A DNA stretch of 64,000 bases from Saccharomycopsis phalli. Taxonomy: Eukaryota; Ascomycota; Saccharomycetes; Ascoideales; Saccharomycopsidaceae. The DNA lies in contig CP073217.1 of the NCBI GenBank assembly GCA_020342235.1, forward strand, positions 1,488,001 through 1,552,000, given 5' to 3'. Made by a program: the position numbers and the translations under genes. The notes beneath the pieces were generated by a model. That model was not told the origin of the DNA. It was given only the letters and a program-made list of their open reading frames with translations, and did no database searches. This document shows positions 37,094 to 46,781 of this stretch, piece after piece (the stretch's first letter is position 1; each line of letters starts with the position of its first letter).

Positions 37094-39679
37094 CTATCTT
37101 TTCTTCTGAGCAATGCTGTGTTCTAAAATGTGTATTATCTTGTTCAACTCTCCCGTTCTTTTGGTACATCCAAATAACCATGTCTCCAATGATACTCTAT
37201 ACTGCTTCAAATACTCTTGATTCAGCTTGTCTACATGCTTCTTGGAATTCACCAAGAAGTCAAACAAGGGATTCCATAAGTCCTGTTGCCAATACCGTTT
37301 AAACTTATTGACCAAGTGATACTTACCAGTGGTCTCGTCATAGTTCACAGCAATGTAATCACCAAACAACAAAGTATGAATCGTATTGGCTATTCCATAG
37401 TTGTCTATCTCGTACTTCCAACTTTCATTATTCTGAATCTCCACACAATCTTGGCGATCGACATTCTCCAAGTGCGTCTTGAATTGAGCACCTTTGTCGT
37501 AAAATGTTAAATCAATAGCGCGTCCAAAATCTATTAGCACAATATTATTCGCTCCGTTACCTTTGAAATTCACCATAAAGTTGTCTGGCTTTACGTCACC
37601 ATGCAAGATATCAATCTCGTGAAGTGTTTCCATCACCTTCAAAACTTGAATCGTCAAATAAATCACCAATATCTCGTCCACGCCTGCCTTTGAGGTACCC
37701 TTGAAAACATTCAAAAGATCCAACAAATTCCCTTGTTCATAATAGTTCAAAATTAAATGGCTCTCATCATTATACTGGTAGAATCCTTTGCACGCCACAA
37801 TATTATCCATGGGACCTAGTCTCTTTTCAATAGTCTTCATTATGTAAAATTCCCAGGGATTGGCAGGGTTTTCTACCTTCAAAGCATTGACCGCTCCCGT
37901 AGAAGACTCAACCAAGTATACTTTTCCATAACCGCCATTTCCTATTGGCCTTCTGATATTATACATTTCGTTCTCAAAAGTAATGTACAAGTTTTGACTT
38001 TTCTTGGCCAATAACTTGCTTAGTCCTTTGCTAGCTTCGAACTTCTTGTAGTCACTAAACTTATCTATTGAAATGTTATTAAGAAAAGCCAGGACCAGAA
38101 ATCTGTCAAATGGGTCATGAATATCATATTTTATCTTTTTTATCAATTTCTCATCTAATTCAATTGGGCTATTTCTTTTCTTCGGCAACAACTCGACCAC
38201 TGATATGTTGTTTGCCTTGTCCAATTCACTGTGTTCAATAAAACTTAATTCCTCAACCTTTTCATTCAAGCTTTCCAAGTTATCATTCAACTCCACATTA
38301 CTCACTTCCGTTAGCATTTTCTCACTGGTCTGAAATGATGCCGGATGATTTCTATTCTCGTCCAAATTTTCAATAATATCATTTGCGTTTTTATCTGATA
38401 ACTTGGAATTAAACATTGCCAAGACCTCGTTACTAGTTTTTTTGGAGTCTGGAGAATTCTGGAAGATGCTCAAGTGATTTTCATCGTTATCGTCTAATCC
38501 AAACTTACCGGTAATCGATGAACTGCCAAACATTAATAAGTTGTTCTCTCCAAGTTTTGCCTCTAGTCCGTCTGTATCAATTTCTACTTCTTCCTGTTGA
38601 GGTTCCTCTTTTCGTTTTGCTCCATAGCAGCCCCGCATTAACGCAAGAACTTCTTCAATACAATACTCTTCTTCTCCGTCATATAGAAGATCCATATTTA
38701 TGTCCAATTTCTCCGGGTTTTTTCCTGGTACCGTTACTGTCTTGGTGATCCGAATATTGCTGTCTTCAAAGTCATCTCTAAATACCATAAATTTGTCCGC
38801 ATTCTTCTGTGAGCTACTACATGCCTGCTTCATTGTCTCACCTACCCATGGCACTGATTTCAATTTATTCTCCTTGGTTCTAGTTGCAATAGTGCCAAAA
38901 TTGTCCCACCCACCTGCTTTGAATTCTAGTTTGCTTGACCCCATTTCTGGGTCCTTGAATACAGATATTTTACTATCTTTGCGTATTTGATCTTCCTCTT
39001 TAGCCTCCTCGTCCACTTCAAGCAGCCCGCCTTTAATTCCAAGGGCAGTCCGTTTGGGAAATGGGTCCATGCTATCTTCATTTATCACTGGGCGTGTCTC
39101 TTCCATCCTCTGCTTAAACTCCTTGAATCGAATATGTAGTCTTCTCACAGGCTTTGCCTCCACCTGAAGTCCTTTTTGATAAACCTGGTTACTCTCCAGG
39201 TACATTTCCTTGAGCTCTAGCAACTTTGCATACTCTTCATAATACAACGACAAGTGCTCTCCAATCTGCTTACGGTGCAAGAATATAAACACATTCAACG
39301 GGTTCTCCGAGTATTTTGCATACAACATCCACACCTTTAAGTATCTCGGGTCGTTCTTGTATATCAGATAATCTTTAAAGTACGTCGCACAGCGCTCTAT
39401 AACATTGACTAGGCCATTGGCAGCATTTGGTCCTTCTGGAAAATTCTCCTGGATCCACTTTATGTATTTCACATACGGCTCAATAGGATCCTCCAACTCC
39501 TCACAGTTATCTATCAAAGTCTCGAACTTGTTCTTTTGTTCAATCTGGTTTGCCTTGAGATCCTTTATAGGAATCGAAAAAATCTTGCTGAGAGAATTAA
39601 CAGAGCGACCCTCACTAATAGGCTCGATGTTTTCCTTGAAACTCTCCACCAATTCAAAAGGGACTGGGCTGTCACTCAT
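37094..39679 (-). CDS. BUB1: Spindle checkpoint kinase combining Mad3 and Bub1 features
   Basis: An 861-residue protein from the ATG at 39679 (MSDSPVPFELVESF). It carries a Mad3-type KEN box in FKENIEPISEGRS (residues 15-17), a Bub1/Mad3 TPR region (WIQENFPEGPNAANGLVNVI), a second KEN box in RTKENKLKSVPW (269-271), a GLEBS-like Bub3-binding motif (EEEYCIEEVLALMRG, about 336-350), and a C-terminal kinase with glycine loop IGNGGYGKV, Lys in ALKVE, HGDVKPDNF and DFG. S. cerevisiae splits these between Mad3 (KEN boxes) and Bub1 (kinase). Here one protein has all of them, as expected of an unduplicated MadBub. It acts at kinetochores to delay anaphase. An upstream in-frame ATG would add 47 unlikely residues. 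Confidence 0.9.
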   Translation of the reverse strand: MSDSPVPFELVESFKENIEPISEGRSVNSLSKIFSIPIKDLKANQIEQKNKFETLIDNCEELEDPIEPYVKYIKWIQENFPEGPNAANGLVNVIERCATYFKDYLIYKNDPRYLKVWMLYAKYSENPLNVFIFLHRKQIGEHLSLYYEEYAKLLELKEMYLESNQVYQKGLQVEAKPVRRLHIRFKEFKQRMEETRPVINEDSMDPFPKRTALGIKGGLLEVDEEAKEEDQIRKDSKISVFKDPEMGSSKLEFKAGGWDNFGTIATRTKENKLKSVPWVGETMKQACSSSQKNADKFMVFRDDFEDSNIRITKTVTVPGKNPEKLDINMDLLYDGEEEYCIEEVLALMRGCYGAKRKEEPQQEEVEIDTDGLEAKLGENNLLMFGSSSITGKFGLDDNDENHLSIFQNSPDSKKTSNEVLAMFNSKLSDKNANDIIENLDENRNHPASFQTSEKMLTEVSNVELNDNLESLNEKVEELSFIEHSELDKANNISVVELLPKKRNSPIELDEKLIKKIKYDIHDPFDRFLVLAFLNNISIDKFSDYKKFEASKGLSKLLAKKSQNLYITFENEMYNIRRPIGNGGYGKVYLVESSTGAVNALKVENPANPWEFYIMKTIEKRLGPMDNIVACKGFYQYNDESHLILNYYEQGNLLDLLNVFKGTSKAGVDEILVIYLTIQVLKVMETLHEIDILHGDVKPDNFMVNFKGNGANNIVLIDFGRAIDLTFYDKGAQFKTHLENVDRQDCVEIQNNESWKYEIDNYGIANTIHTLLFGDYIAVNYDETTGKYHLVNKFKRYWQQDLWNPLFDFLVNSKKHVDKLNQEYLKQYRVSLETWLFGCTKRTGELNKIIHILEHSIAQKKR

Positions 39680-39804
39680 GACTTGGTGATGTTGTTTATA
39701 CAACAAAAGTAAATAAACAAGAGCATGTATGCTATGCATGGATGTGCATGAAAAACACCAGATTACTAGGCAGCTTACATTGTATCGAATATCAAATATG
39801 GTCC

Positions 39805-40256
39805 TTAATAATACTTCCAAAACAACTCATCATAGCCAATTGTGACAGATTTATCCTTAGCGTAGTGCTCCAGCCACCCTACAAAACCTCCTTTCAAAAC
39901 ATAAATGTTGAAATGGTTTCTCTCTTGCTCTGTCAAGGCTCTGAAAAACTTGGCCGCCGCTGAAGGTCCCCGTACTTGTGATAAGGCACAGTGAAAGACA
40001 ACATCATTAAATGGCTTTACTTTCTCTATTATATCTTGTAGTTTTGCCTCAAATCCGCTGGAAGGATAGTTTAAAGCATTGACAATATGGCCCTACTAGT
40101 TAGTTCAAACACACATGTGCGACGTTATTAACTTACCCCGACATAATCGTCATCCCTCACATCAATAATCACAAATTTGCCATTTTCAGACTTTCCTGAA
40201 TCTATCCAGGCTTTCAATCTTGTAGGTTCTAAATATTTATAAGCAGCGCGTGACAT
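39805..40256 (-). CDS. YCH1: Rhodanese/Cdc25-type phosphatase, Ych1-like, two exons
   Basis: Exon 1 is 40256-40137 and exon 2 is 40092-39805, together 135 residues; yeast Ych1 has 148. The active-site loop HCALSQVRG (C-x5-R) is intact. FVIIDVRDDDYVG joins GHIVNALNYPSSG across the intron, recreating the conserved D-Y-x-G-G-H-I motif of this family, which settles the splice. The start at MSRAAYKYLEP gives the usual length; the frame is open up to 40358 with another ATG-less extension overlapping the promoter of the divergent CRH-family gene. Substrate is unknown; related Arr2 reduces arsenate. Confidence 0.88.
40093..40136 (-). other. YCH1: 44-nt spliceosomal intron in the YCH1-like gene
   Basis: On the minus strand it begins GTAAGT (40136-40131), has the branch motif AACTAAC, and ends TAGTAG. 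The first AG would place a stop codon in frame, so the second AG (ending at 40093) is used. Six bases follow the branch motif. Confidence 0.92.
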
Positions 40257-40397
40257 CTCTAGATCTGTATCCCTCAAATTATCGATCGAGTGATGAGCCA
40301 ATATTCCAAATTGACGGGTCAACATCCAACATGGACCTGGTAGCTCTGTTTGTGCCATATGCTAGTACAAGTTGTTCATCCAATAAACCTTCTCGTC

Positions 40398-41297
40398 ATG
40401 TATTGGATAAAGTCAATTTATCTATGTATTTTGGCGCTATCAGCACGAGCAGCAGAAATCAAGCCCTGTAATCCTTTATCGGACTGTGAGTGTGAAGGTA
40501 TCGACAAGGCATTATCTGGTACAATATCAGAAACATTTCAAGACCCATCTGATTATTTTGAGATCTTCTCTGAAAATGGTAGAACATCGTATACTAATTC
40601 TGGCTTGAAATTGACTGTGTCCAAGCGCTATGATAACCCTTCAATCAAATCAAACTTTTATATATTCTTTGGCAAAGTGGAAGTCATTGCAAAGGCAGCA
40701 AAAGGACGAGGTTTGGTTTCCAGTGTATTTTTGCAAAGTGATGATCTAGATGAAATAGACTTGGAATGGATAGGCGGCGATCCTTTTAATGTTCAAAGTA
40801 ACTATTTTGTTCGAGGGAACACCAGTGACTATTCCAGAAGCCGATTCCATAGCATTAATAACACACAGACTATGTATCACACATACACAATAGATTGGAC
40901 CATAAATGAGATAAAATTTTTAGTTGACAAGGAGGTAGTTCGAAGTGTTCAGCGGAAACATGTATCCCGAGATTATGGATATCCCCAAACACCAATGGTA
41001 GTTTATATTGGGCTATGGGTAGGAGGAGACAAAGATAATGAGTCTGGAACAATTGAATGGGCCGGTGGCCTAACAGACTTCAATGAAGCTCCGTTTAGCA
41101 TGAGAGTTAAAAGAATAATTGTTACCGACTACTCCTCTGGAAGATTTTATCAATATCATGGCAACTCAGGCCAATGGAAGTCTATAAAAAGTATTGATGG
41201 GAAGGTAAATGGAAGAATACATAGTGCAAATGAAGAATTTGATATTGAATCTGGAAAAGGGGCCAGGAGAATCAAACATAACAAATATCTTGATTGA
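40398..41297 (+). CDS. CRH-family chitin-glucan transglycosylase (GH16)
   Basis: About 299 residues from the ATG at 40398, whose first 18 residues (MYWIKSIYLCILALSARA) form a signal peptide; an earlier ATG at 40359 is also open. The GH16 catalytic motif DEIDLEW is intact, preceded by SSVFLQSDDL and followed by a beta-jellyroll with IDWTINEIKFLVDKEVVR. Crh enzymes join chitin to beta-glucan in the wall. It lacks a Ser/Thr-rich stalk and GPI tail, so it resembles the sporulation-type Crr1 more than Crh1/Utr2. This assignment is tentative. It is divergent from the YCH1-like gene. Confidence 0.85.
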   Translation: MYWIKSIYLCILALSARAAEIKPCNPLSDCECEGIDKALSGTISETFQDPSDYFEIFSENGRTSYTNSGLKLTVSKRYDNPSIKSNFYIFFGKVEVIAKAAKGRGLVSSVFLQSDDLDEIDLEWIGGDPFNVQSNYFVRGNTSDYSRSRFHSINNTQTMYHTYTIDWTINEIKFLVDKEVVRSVQRKHVSRDYGYPQTPMVVYIGLWVGGDKDNESGTIEWAGGLTDFNEAPFSMRVKRIIVTDYSSGRFYQYHGNSGQWKSIKSIDGKVNGRIHSANEEFDIESGKGARRIKHNKYLD

Positions 41298-41416
41298 GTT
41301 GAGTTCGTTTTAATCCGCCCAGGATAGTTGCAACTAGTTAAAGCTTAAATTCTGAGTCAGCTTACTGACAATACTGCTAAAGGCTTCTTTCATATACAAG
41401 TGTATATAATATTAAA

Positions 41417-43351
41417 TTAGAATGATTCAACATAATTATATATATCAGGCGCGTTTTTAATTCGCCTTGCCAGCTGGCAACTAGACTTTAAAGCTCCGGA
41501 AAATTCCTCAGGACCACAGCCAATAACAGCTAAAGATTTTAACTCATGTCCACTAATTGCGGTAGCTGCAGTGCTAATATATGAATTTAAATCAGGACGC
41601 TCGTACTGGATGTCAACCATATTATTGCCTGCTATTTCCTTACCGTATTCTATACCAGATAGTAAACTTGCCTCATTGATGATCCCAAGATTTTTACCTT
41701 TGCCTGAGCCTATTGATTCACATTGCAAGGATTCGCTTGAATTTTCGTCTAAGCTTTCAAGTTGTGTGATGTGAATAGATAATCTTAATTTCCTATTTTC
41801 CAAGTACGGAAGCATATCTTCAATGATATGCTTATACCAGATGATATCATCAAGTTTTCTGATTGTCCATACAAGTCTGATATGCGCTTTAGATGGTCTA
41901 AACAAATAGTCTTTTTGCATTTCTCTTTCTTGAATCATTTCCAACAAACTCAAGCAGACTGGAAAGCAAAATGACCCCCCTGAGCCAGCACATAAAAATA
42001 GGCAACTATCAAATCTTAGTAGTCTCTGGTAAGTACCGCCATATGGACCATTTATTGTAGCTTTCATTTTCAAGTTACCGTTTTCATCCTCAAAATCATA
42101 CGTATCATCAATTGACGAGCGCGACTTAGGGAATATTCTGGACACAAATTTCTTGGTTACACTGCCAACGATTCCCATGAATACTTGTATCCGATTCTGC
42201 GACTTTTCAATTCCAAGCTCATGATCGTCAACTTTCTCTGATAGCTTCTTGGTAAAACCCTTTTTCTTTCTAACTAATAGCTTTATCTCGCCAGTTCTAG
42301 ACAACGACGATATTGTAAATGGATGGTACAGCATGAGACTAATGCTAGGCACATTTAAAAGAACATGCTGACCGGCTCTCCACGTTTGATATTTAGGTAC
42401 AAATAGTTTCCACCAAAAGTCAGGAAAGTCTGTAGAAGATTCTCGCGGGCAAATAGGTATGGTTATCAACACCGTATCAGTATCATACGCCTCAAACTTG
42501 GATATGCCTCTGCTAGGCGACCGCCTTCCGTGCCAAATACCCATGACACGGCTAACTATCCTGTCAATGACTAACAGATGAACAGCAAGTATAATTCCCG
42601 ATCTACCCAATGGGTTGTGGAAAAAGGAAAAGAGTAACATCAAGGCAGAGAATATCCGATGCTGAGCAAGGAATACCTCAAAGGCAAGGTTTCTAACAAT
42701 TTTTAAAGAAGCCCAAGTTAGAATAGAACACGAAGCATATGAAATCATACCAAAATACTGCGGGGGTATGTATATCATAAGAGTAACACCCATGTTCAAC
42801 CAATAAGAAGCACACAAGTATAAGTGAATGGTAGACATGAGCCAGATAGTTCGCCCTACCCACTTGTGAAAGAACACTAGCCTATCCTCTTTGAGACCAG
42901 AAATTGCACACACAAGATCATTTTTCATGACAAATATATAAATCAAGGGAAACTGTCCCACACAGAGCCGCCCCAATCTCTTTCCGATAATATAGCTTCT
43001 CGGTTCATAAGTTATGTCTGTTGTTTTAATAAAGGCAAAAACCCCTAAAACACCGAGATAGCCACAGAATAGAAGTAACAACGAAGGCTGGAAGTATTTT
43101 TTCCTGCCCCCAGTGAAGGGAATAGTAACGCCAAAGCACCCATTCAAGCTCCCAAGACAATCGATGAACTTAAATACTATTCTATGGTTCAATGAGTCTA
43201 TATTTCTTATCGAGCGCAAGTAGTAAGGGAGCCAGAAGAACACAAGACCATGAAGTACTAGAACCCCCAACACAGCGACAAAGACCATCCATTGGAGTAA
43301 ATCATTACGCTCTTTTTCTACTATAAACTGATGCTGATACTCTATAGCCAT
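41417..43351 (-). CDS. Ferric reductase-like transmembrane oxidoreductase (FRE/NOX family)
   Basis: A 644-residue FRE-family protein. It has about seven membrane helices in the N-terminal half, with heme-ligand His in FHKWVGRTIWLMSTIHLYL and FLAQHRIFSALMLLFSFFHN. The FAD-binding HPFTISS motif and the NADPH-binding GPYGG, CAGSGGSFCFP and IGCGPEEF motifs are present. Such enzymes reduce Fe3+ or Cu2+ at the plasma membrane or vacuole. An insert of about 70 residues between the FAD and NADPH parts (KKGFTKKLSEKVDDHELGIE and on) is rich in charged residues. The exact subfamily (Fre8 or Frp1 types) is undecided. Confidence 0.87.
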   Translation of the reverse strand: MAIEYQHQFIVEKERNDLLQWMVFVAVLGVLVLHGLVFFWLPYYLRSIRNIDSLNHRIVFKFIDCLGSLNGCFGVTIPFTGGRKKYFQPSLLLLFCGYLGVLGVFAFIKTTDITYEPRSYIIGKRLGRLCVGQFPLIYIFVMKNDLVCAISGLKEDRLVFFHKWVGRTIWLMSTIHLYLCASYWLNMGVTLMIYIPPQYFGMISYASCSILTWASLKIVRNLAFEVFLAQHRIFSALMLLFSFFHNPLGRSGIILAVHLLVIDRIVSRVMGIWHGRRSPSRGISKFEAYDTDTVLITIPICPRESSTDFPDFWWKLFVPKYQTWRAGQHVLLNVPSISLMLYHPFTISSLSRTGEIKLLVRKKKGFTKKLSEKVDDHELGIEKSQNRIQVFMGIVGSVTKKFVSRIFPKSRSSIDDTYDFEDENGNLKMKATINGPYGGTYQRLLRFDSCLFLCAGSGGSFCFPVCLSLLEMIQEREMQKDYLFRPSKAHIRLVWTIRKLDDIIWYKHIIEDMLPYLENRKLRLSIHITQLESLDENSSESLQCESIGSGKGKNLGIINEASLLSGIEYGKEIAGNNMVDIQYERPDLNSYISTAATAISGHELKSLAVIGCGPEEFSGALKSSCQLARRIKNAPDIYNYVESF

Positions 43352-43815
43352 TATTTTATCATTGAAATAATTTAAGGGAAGTCATGTTAATAAATCCATG
43401 TATGTAGGGGTGCCAATTACACTGCATTATTGCAACCATTAGTACTGTTAAGGCTCACCCCTACCGAGCCTTGAAATGCTTACACACTGGATTAGTTGAA
43501 TTGCTATAGGTTTATTTTATTTAGTTGAAATTTAATTCATCTCTGATATATTATAAAACAGAAAGAACAAGCTATACTTGATGGTGATTGTCGGTTTGTC
43601 AATAATGCTATACAGATGCTTGCATATAGCTAAAAAACTGTCAAAGAGCATAAACCCTTGGGTTTAGGGTAGGGGTGCAAATTAGCAATTTAAGTTAAGA
43701 GTGTATATAAAGTGATGAGTTAAAACGTGAGTTAATTTAAAATTATTTTTTTAAGCAGATTACAAAAAAATAACACACTGACATTTGGAAGTAACTTCAA
43801 ATTTGTTGTAGTTCG
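43352..43815. other. Intergenic region upstream of FRE-like gene
   Basis: AT-rich, with a pair of related stretches 'gtaggggtgc' at about 43408 and 43670 next to low-complexity A/T runs (43735-43790). No gene is seen. Confidence 0.5.
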
Positions 43816-44467
43816 TTAACAGCCAATTAATTGTTCATGAGGTTGATTCAACCGTTGGATCAGATTCTGCATCAGAATTAGGCTTTGGCCCATGATGAAT
43901 GCCAAGGCACCTTCTAGGATCAGATCATCTAAGGAAATGTTAATATTTCCCAGACCAACAGATCTAATGATTATCTTCCCTAGAGGCCAGCAATAAATAA
44001 ACACATGCATGACGTTTGTGAATAAGTTTCTGTTAATACCAAGGGCCACCTCGGATCGAATATCGTTAAAAATTAAATTAGATTCCATCATACCTATTTT
44101 CCTTACCCAAATAGTACACTTAAGAATTTTCACGTCTCCCCTTTTCCTATTGTACGGGAATTTGGGCTTTAATTGCAGTTTCGCAGTGAACTGCCCATTC
44201 TCGCCTTTGATAATCAACAACTTTTTGTTGGCAGGATAAGGGCTCTCTGATTGCCTCAATCATTTCAACATGAATTTCAAATGTTTCCCGATATTTGAAT
44301 GGCATGATAATACCTATTTTTCCTCTAACCAGATTTAATGTAATGACCAAAAAATAAAATGCACTCATTAGAAGTTTGACAGCTTTACCTAGTCTTTCAT
44401 TGTCACCAAGAGTGTAGCTAACATTACACAACTCAATAACATTCGAGAACAGATTCTCCAGACATTA
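43816..44467 (-). pseudogene. Decayed coding remnant of unknown identity
   Basis: Two overlapping minus-strand frames each carry protein-like sequence: one (about 44467-44147) reads ENLFSNVIELCNVSYTLGDN and further; the other (44259-43816) continues in protein-like style with LLIIKGENGQFTAKLQLKPK and GALAFIMGQSLILMQNLIQR. The switch lies near 44200-44230, where I see no splice signals, so a single frameshift in a former gene is likely. There is no start ATG upstream. I do not recognise the family. Confidence 0.4.
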
Positions 44468-44934
44468 AATATAATGTTCATTGGTTACGTTATCCATGAT
44501 AATTGTCATAGTTAAACCTGTATCAAGACTAACCATTCTTCTAGGAGGGCAGAAGCTGCAAGCAAAACAAGCCAATTATCGGGCATTAGGCTTAACTCAC
44601 AGCTTAGCTTTCGGAGTCATCATATGCATTGAAGAGTTATGAAAAAAACATGACAAAGGCCCAATGGCACCAAGTCAGTGTCATCATCAACCCAATCACA
44701 TCATCGCCATGAGACTTACTCATGCCATTTCACACCCCAATCAGCTATATTCAGAGTGGCATATATAACTTCACCAATTCCGCTCAAATAATTAACCATA
44801 CCATACAAGATCCATAACACTCCGATATCCAAATACAAAGGGGGGAAATGGATTCAGAGCAAACAATCAAAGAATGGTGACGAAAGTATCGCAACCATCT
44901 CCCGAGGCACTATTAAATAGCTCTTCAATTAATG

Positions 44935-45538
44935 TAAGGCCCCTGATAGTATACAGGAACAAAACCAAGTTTCCAAGGAATCTCTGTCCCGATTTCACAA
45001 TGGATCAAGCATCATAGATGCTGAATTACTGAAACACATTGGCAACAAAGACTCGAAATGCCAAAGATGCAAAATTAATTTTCCCAGAATCATACACAAC
45101 ATTCAAGGTCCACAACTCCTAGGTCCACAACTCCTAGGTACACGAATCTCCTCACAGATAGACAGAATAATCGACTCTTCCAGCGGAAACATCCTACTTG
45201 AGTGTTTGCCGACCACAAATCAATTCATACACTCATTGAGTTCTACCAATCATGGTGGACTATGGCACCTCCAACACATCGTGCGACTCAGAGACCAAAC
45301 TTGTCCCTGGCAACAACGGCCAGACTTTTCAAATTTCCACATAAATCACTATGAATCAACAGCACAACAGATTCCATTGAATATTTCAATCCTAAAAAAC
45401 ACCAAACAAGCTAATGAAAGGGGTCTTAACAACAGCAATGTTGTCTCAGAATTTTCCCAAATAAAAGTATATTTGTTGAATCACCATGCCTTTGGAAATA
45501 ACATACAGCTCAATACAGAAGTAACATTATGCTAACCA
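44935..45538 (+). pseudogene. Open frame without start codon, unidentified
   Basis: About 200 codons are open from just after a stop near 44932 to a TAA at 45536, with no in-frame ATG. It includes a C-x2-C pair (SKCQRCKINFPRI), a tandem PQLLG duplication and LRDQTCPWQQRPDF. It could be a decayed gene or chance; composition is Asn/Ile/Ser-rich. A short frame starting at an ATG near 44875 precedes it in another frame. Not recognised. Confidence 0.3.
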
Positions 45539-45944
45539 TTAATACTAAGCTAAGTTACACGTGACTTTATACCAAATCAGTATTATATCACCAGTGTGAT
45601 GTTTATATTCAACAATTGATTTATTCAAGGCTCTTATATCTCGATGCAGATTTCAGTAGTTTCTTCAGTATATTTAACCGGTGTCCTATTGGTGTTTTGT
45701 AGATCAACCATGAGCTGCCTTATTAGACCTCATTGCGGTAACGTGACGCTAAATTAGTTTCAGTCTCATATTATGCTCAACAACGGTCTGATTGGATCTA
45801 AGCCGAATGACCACATAATCCCTGTTTTTTATCGGCATTGCGAACGGCGGATTACTAATCTGTCAATGCACATGTGCCCTGGTAAATCAAACGCCGATGG
45901 TAGCTCTTCCGTTGCATCTCGGACTTAATTTGTCTTCATTAACA

Positions 45945-46781
45945 ATGTCCCATCAAGAAGCGCTTCATGCTAATATCAAGGAGTTTAACAACGCCGACGA
46001 ATATGATTTAAGAGAATGCACGGAAGTATACAGTACAATATTTGCCAAACTATTGTTGGACAAGGAGATTCAGTTTGGCAGTTCTTTTGGAGACCACAAT
46101 AAACCAAACAGTGGAATTTCAGAAAGTATTATTAAAGGCAATAGCTTTGACGGAAAGAAGATTTTGGATTTTGCATGCGGTACCGGAATGGTGGCGAAGA
46201 AGATGATTCCGCGTTTGAAGGGGTCTGAGATTACGGGAATGGATATCAATCCGGTTTTTCTTAAAAAGTTTGACAGCGTTACGAAACCATTGGCTGACAA
46301 ATATGGCATAAAAGTTGAGAGCCGCAAAGTTGATGTTCTTCTGGAGGACGTATCACTGTTTGTGGGCCAGTTTGATGTGGTATACTGTACCATTTCATAC
46401 CATCATCTCCCAAACTATGAGGAAGTAACAAGAATACTAGCCACGTTTTTGAAACCAAAGGGCAAACTCTTTATAATTGACTTTTATAACGAAGATGTGG
46501 AGCGTCCAGCAAACAACCCATCCAATGCTGTGCAACACATGGGGGGCCTCAAGAAGGAATCTTTGGCCAGAACCTTCACCAGTGCCAAGTTGCATAATAT
46601 TAAGGTGGAGAAACTTTGCAGTGTGAAGACGTGGCATCATGATGATTTCATTACTAACCATTGTTCCGAGGAGACGATTAAGCTGTTAAAGGCAGGAAGT
46701 CTTGCTTCTAAGGATGATGCCATTGATGGATCGGTATATGCAATTGAGTCTACCATTATTCTTGCCATGGGTGAAAAATGA
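45945..46781 (+). CDS. Class I SAM-dependent methyltransferase
   Basis: A 278-residue protein from the ATG at 45945 (MSHQEALHANIKEF); an earlier ATG at 45897 is also in frame. The SAM-binding motif I is ILDFACGTGMVAKKM, followed by the acidic end of strand 2 (ITGMDINPVFLKKF), FDVVYCTISYHHLPN and the post-II segment FLKPKGKLFIIDFY. This is the UbiE/methyltransf_11-25 type. The substrate cannot be told; yeast relatives include stress-linked and lipid-modifying enzymes. It lies isolated in an AT-rich region. Confidence 0.85.
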   Translation: MSHQEALHANIKEFNNADEYDLRECTEVYSTIFAKLLLDKEIQFGSSFGDHNKPNSGISESIIKGNSFDGKKILDFACGTGMVAKKMIPRLKGSEITGMDINPVFLKKFDSVTKPLADKYGIKVESRKVDVLLEDVSLFVGQFDVVYCTISYHHLPNYEEVTRILATFLKPKGKLFIIDFYNEDVERPANNPSNAVQHMGGLKKESLARTFTSAKLHNIKVEKLCSVKTWHHDDFITNHCSEETIKLLKAGSLASKDDAIDGSVYAIESTIILAMGEK

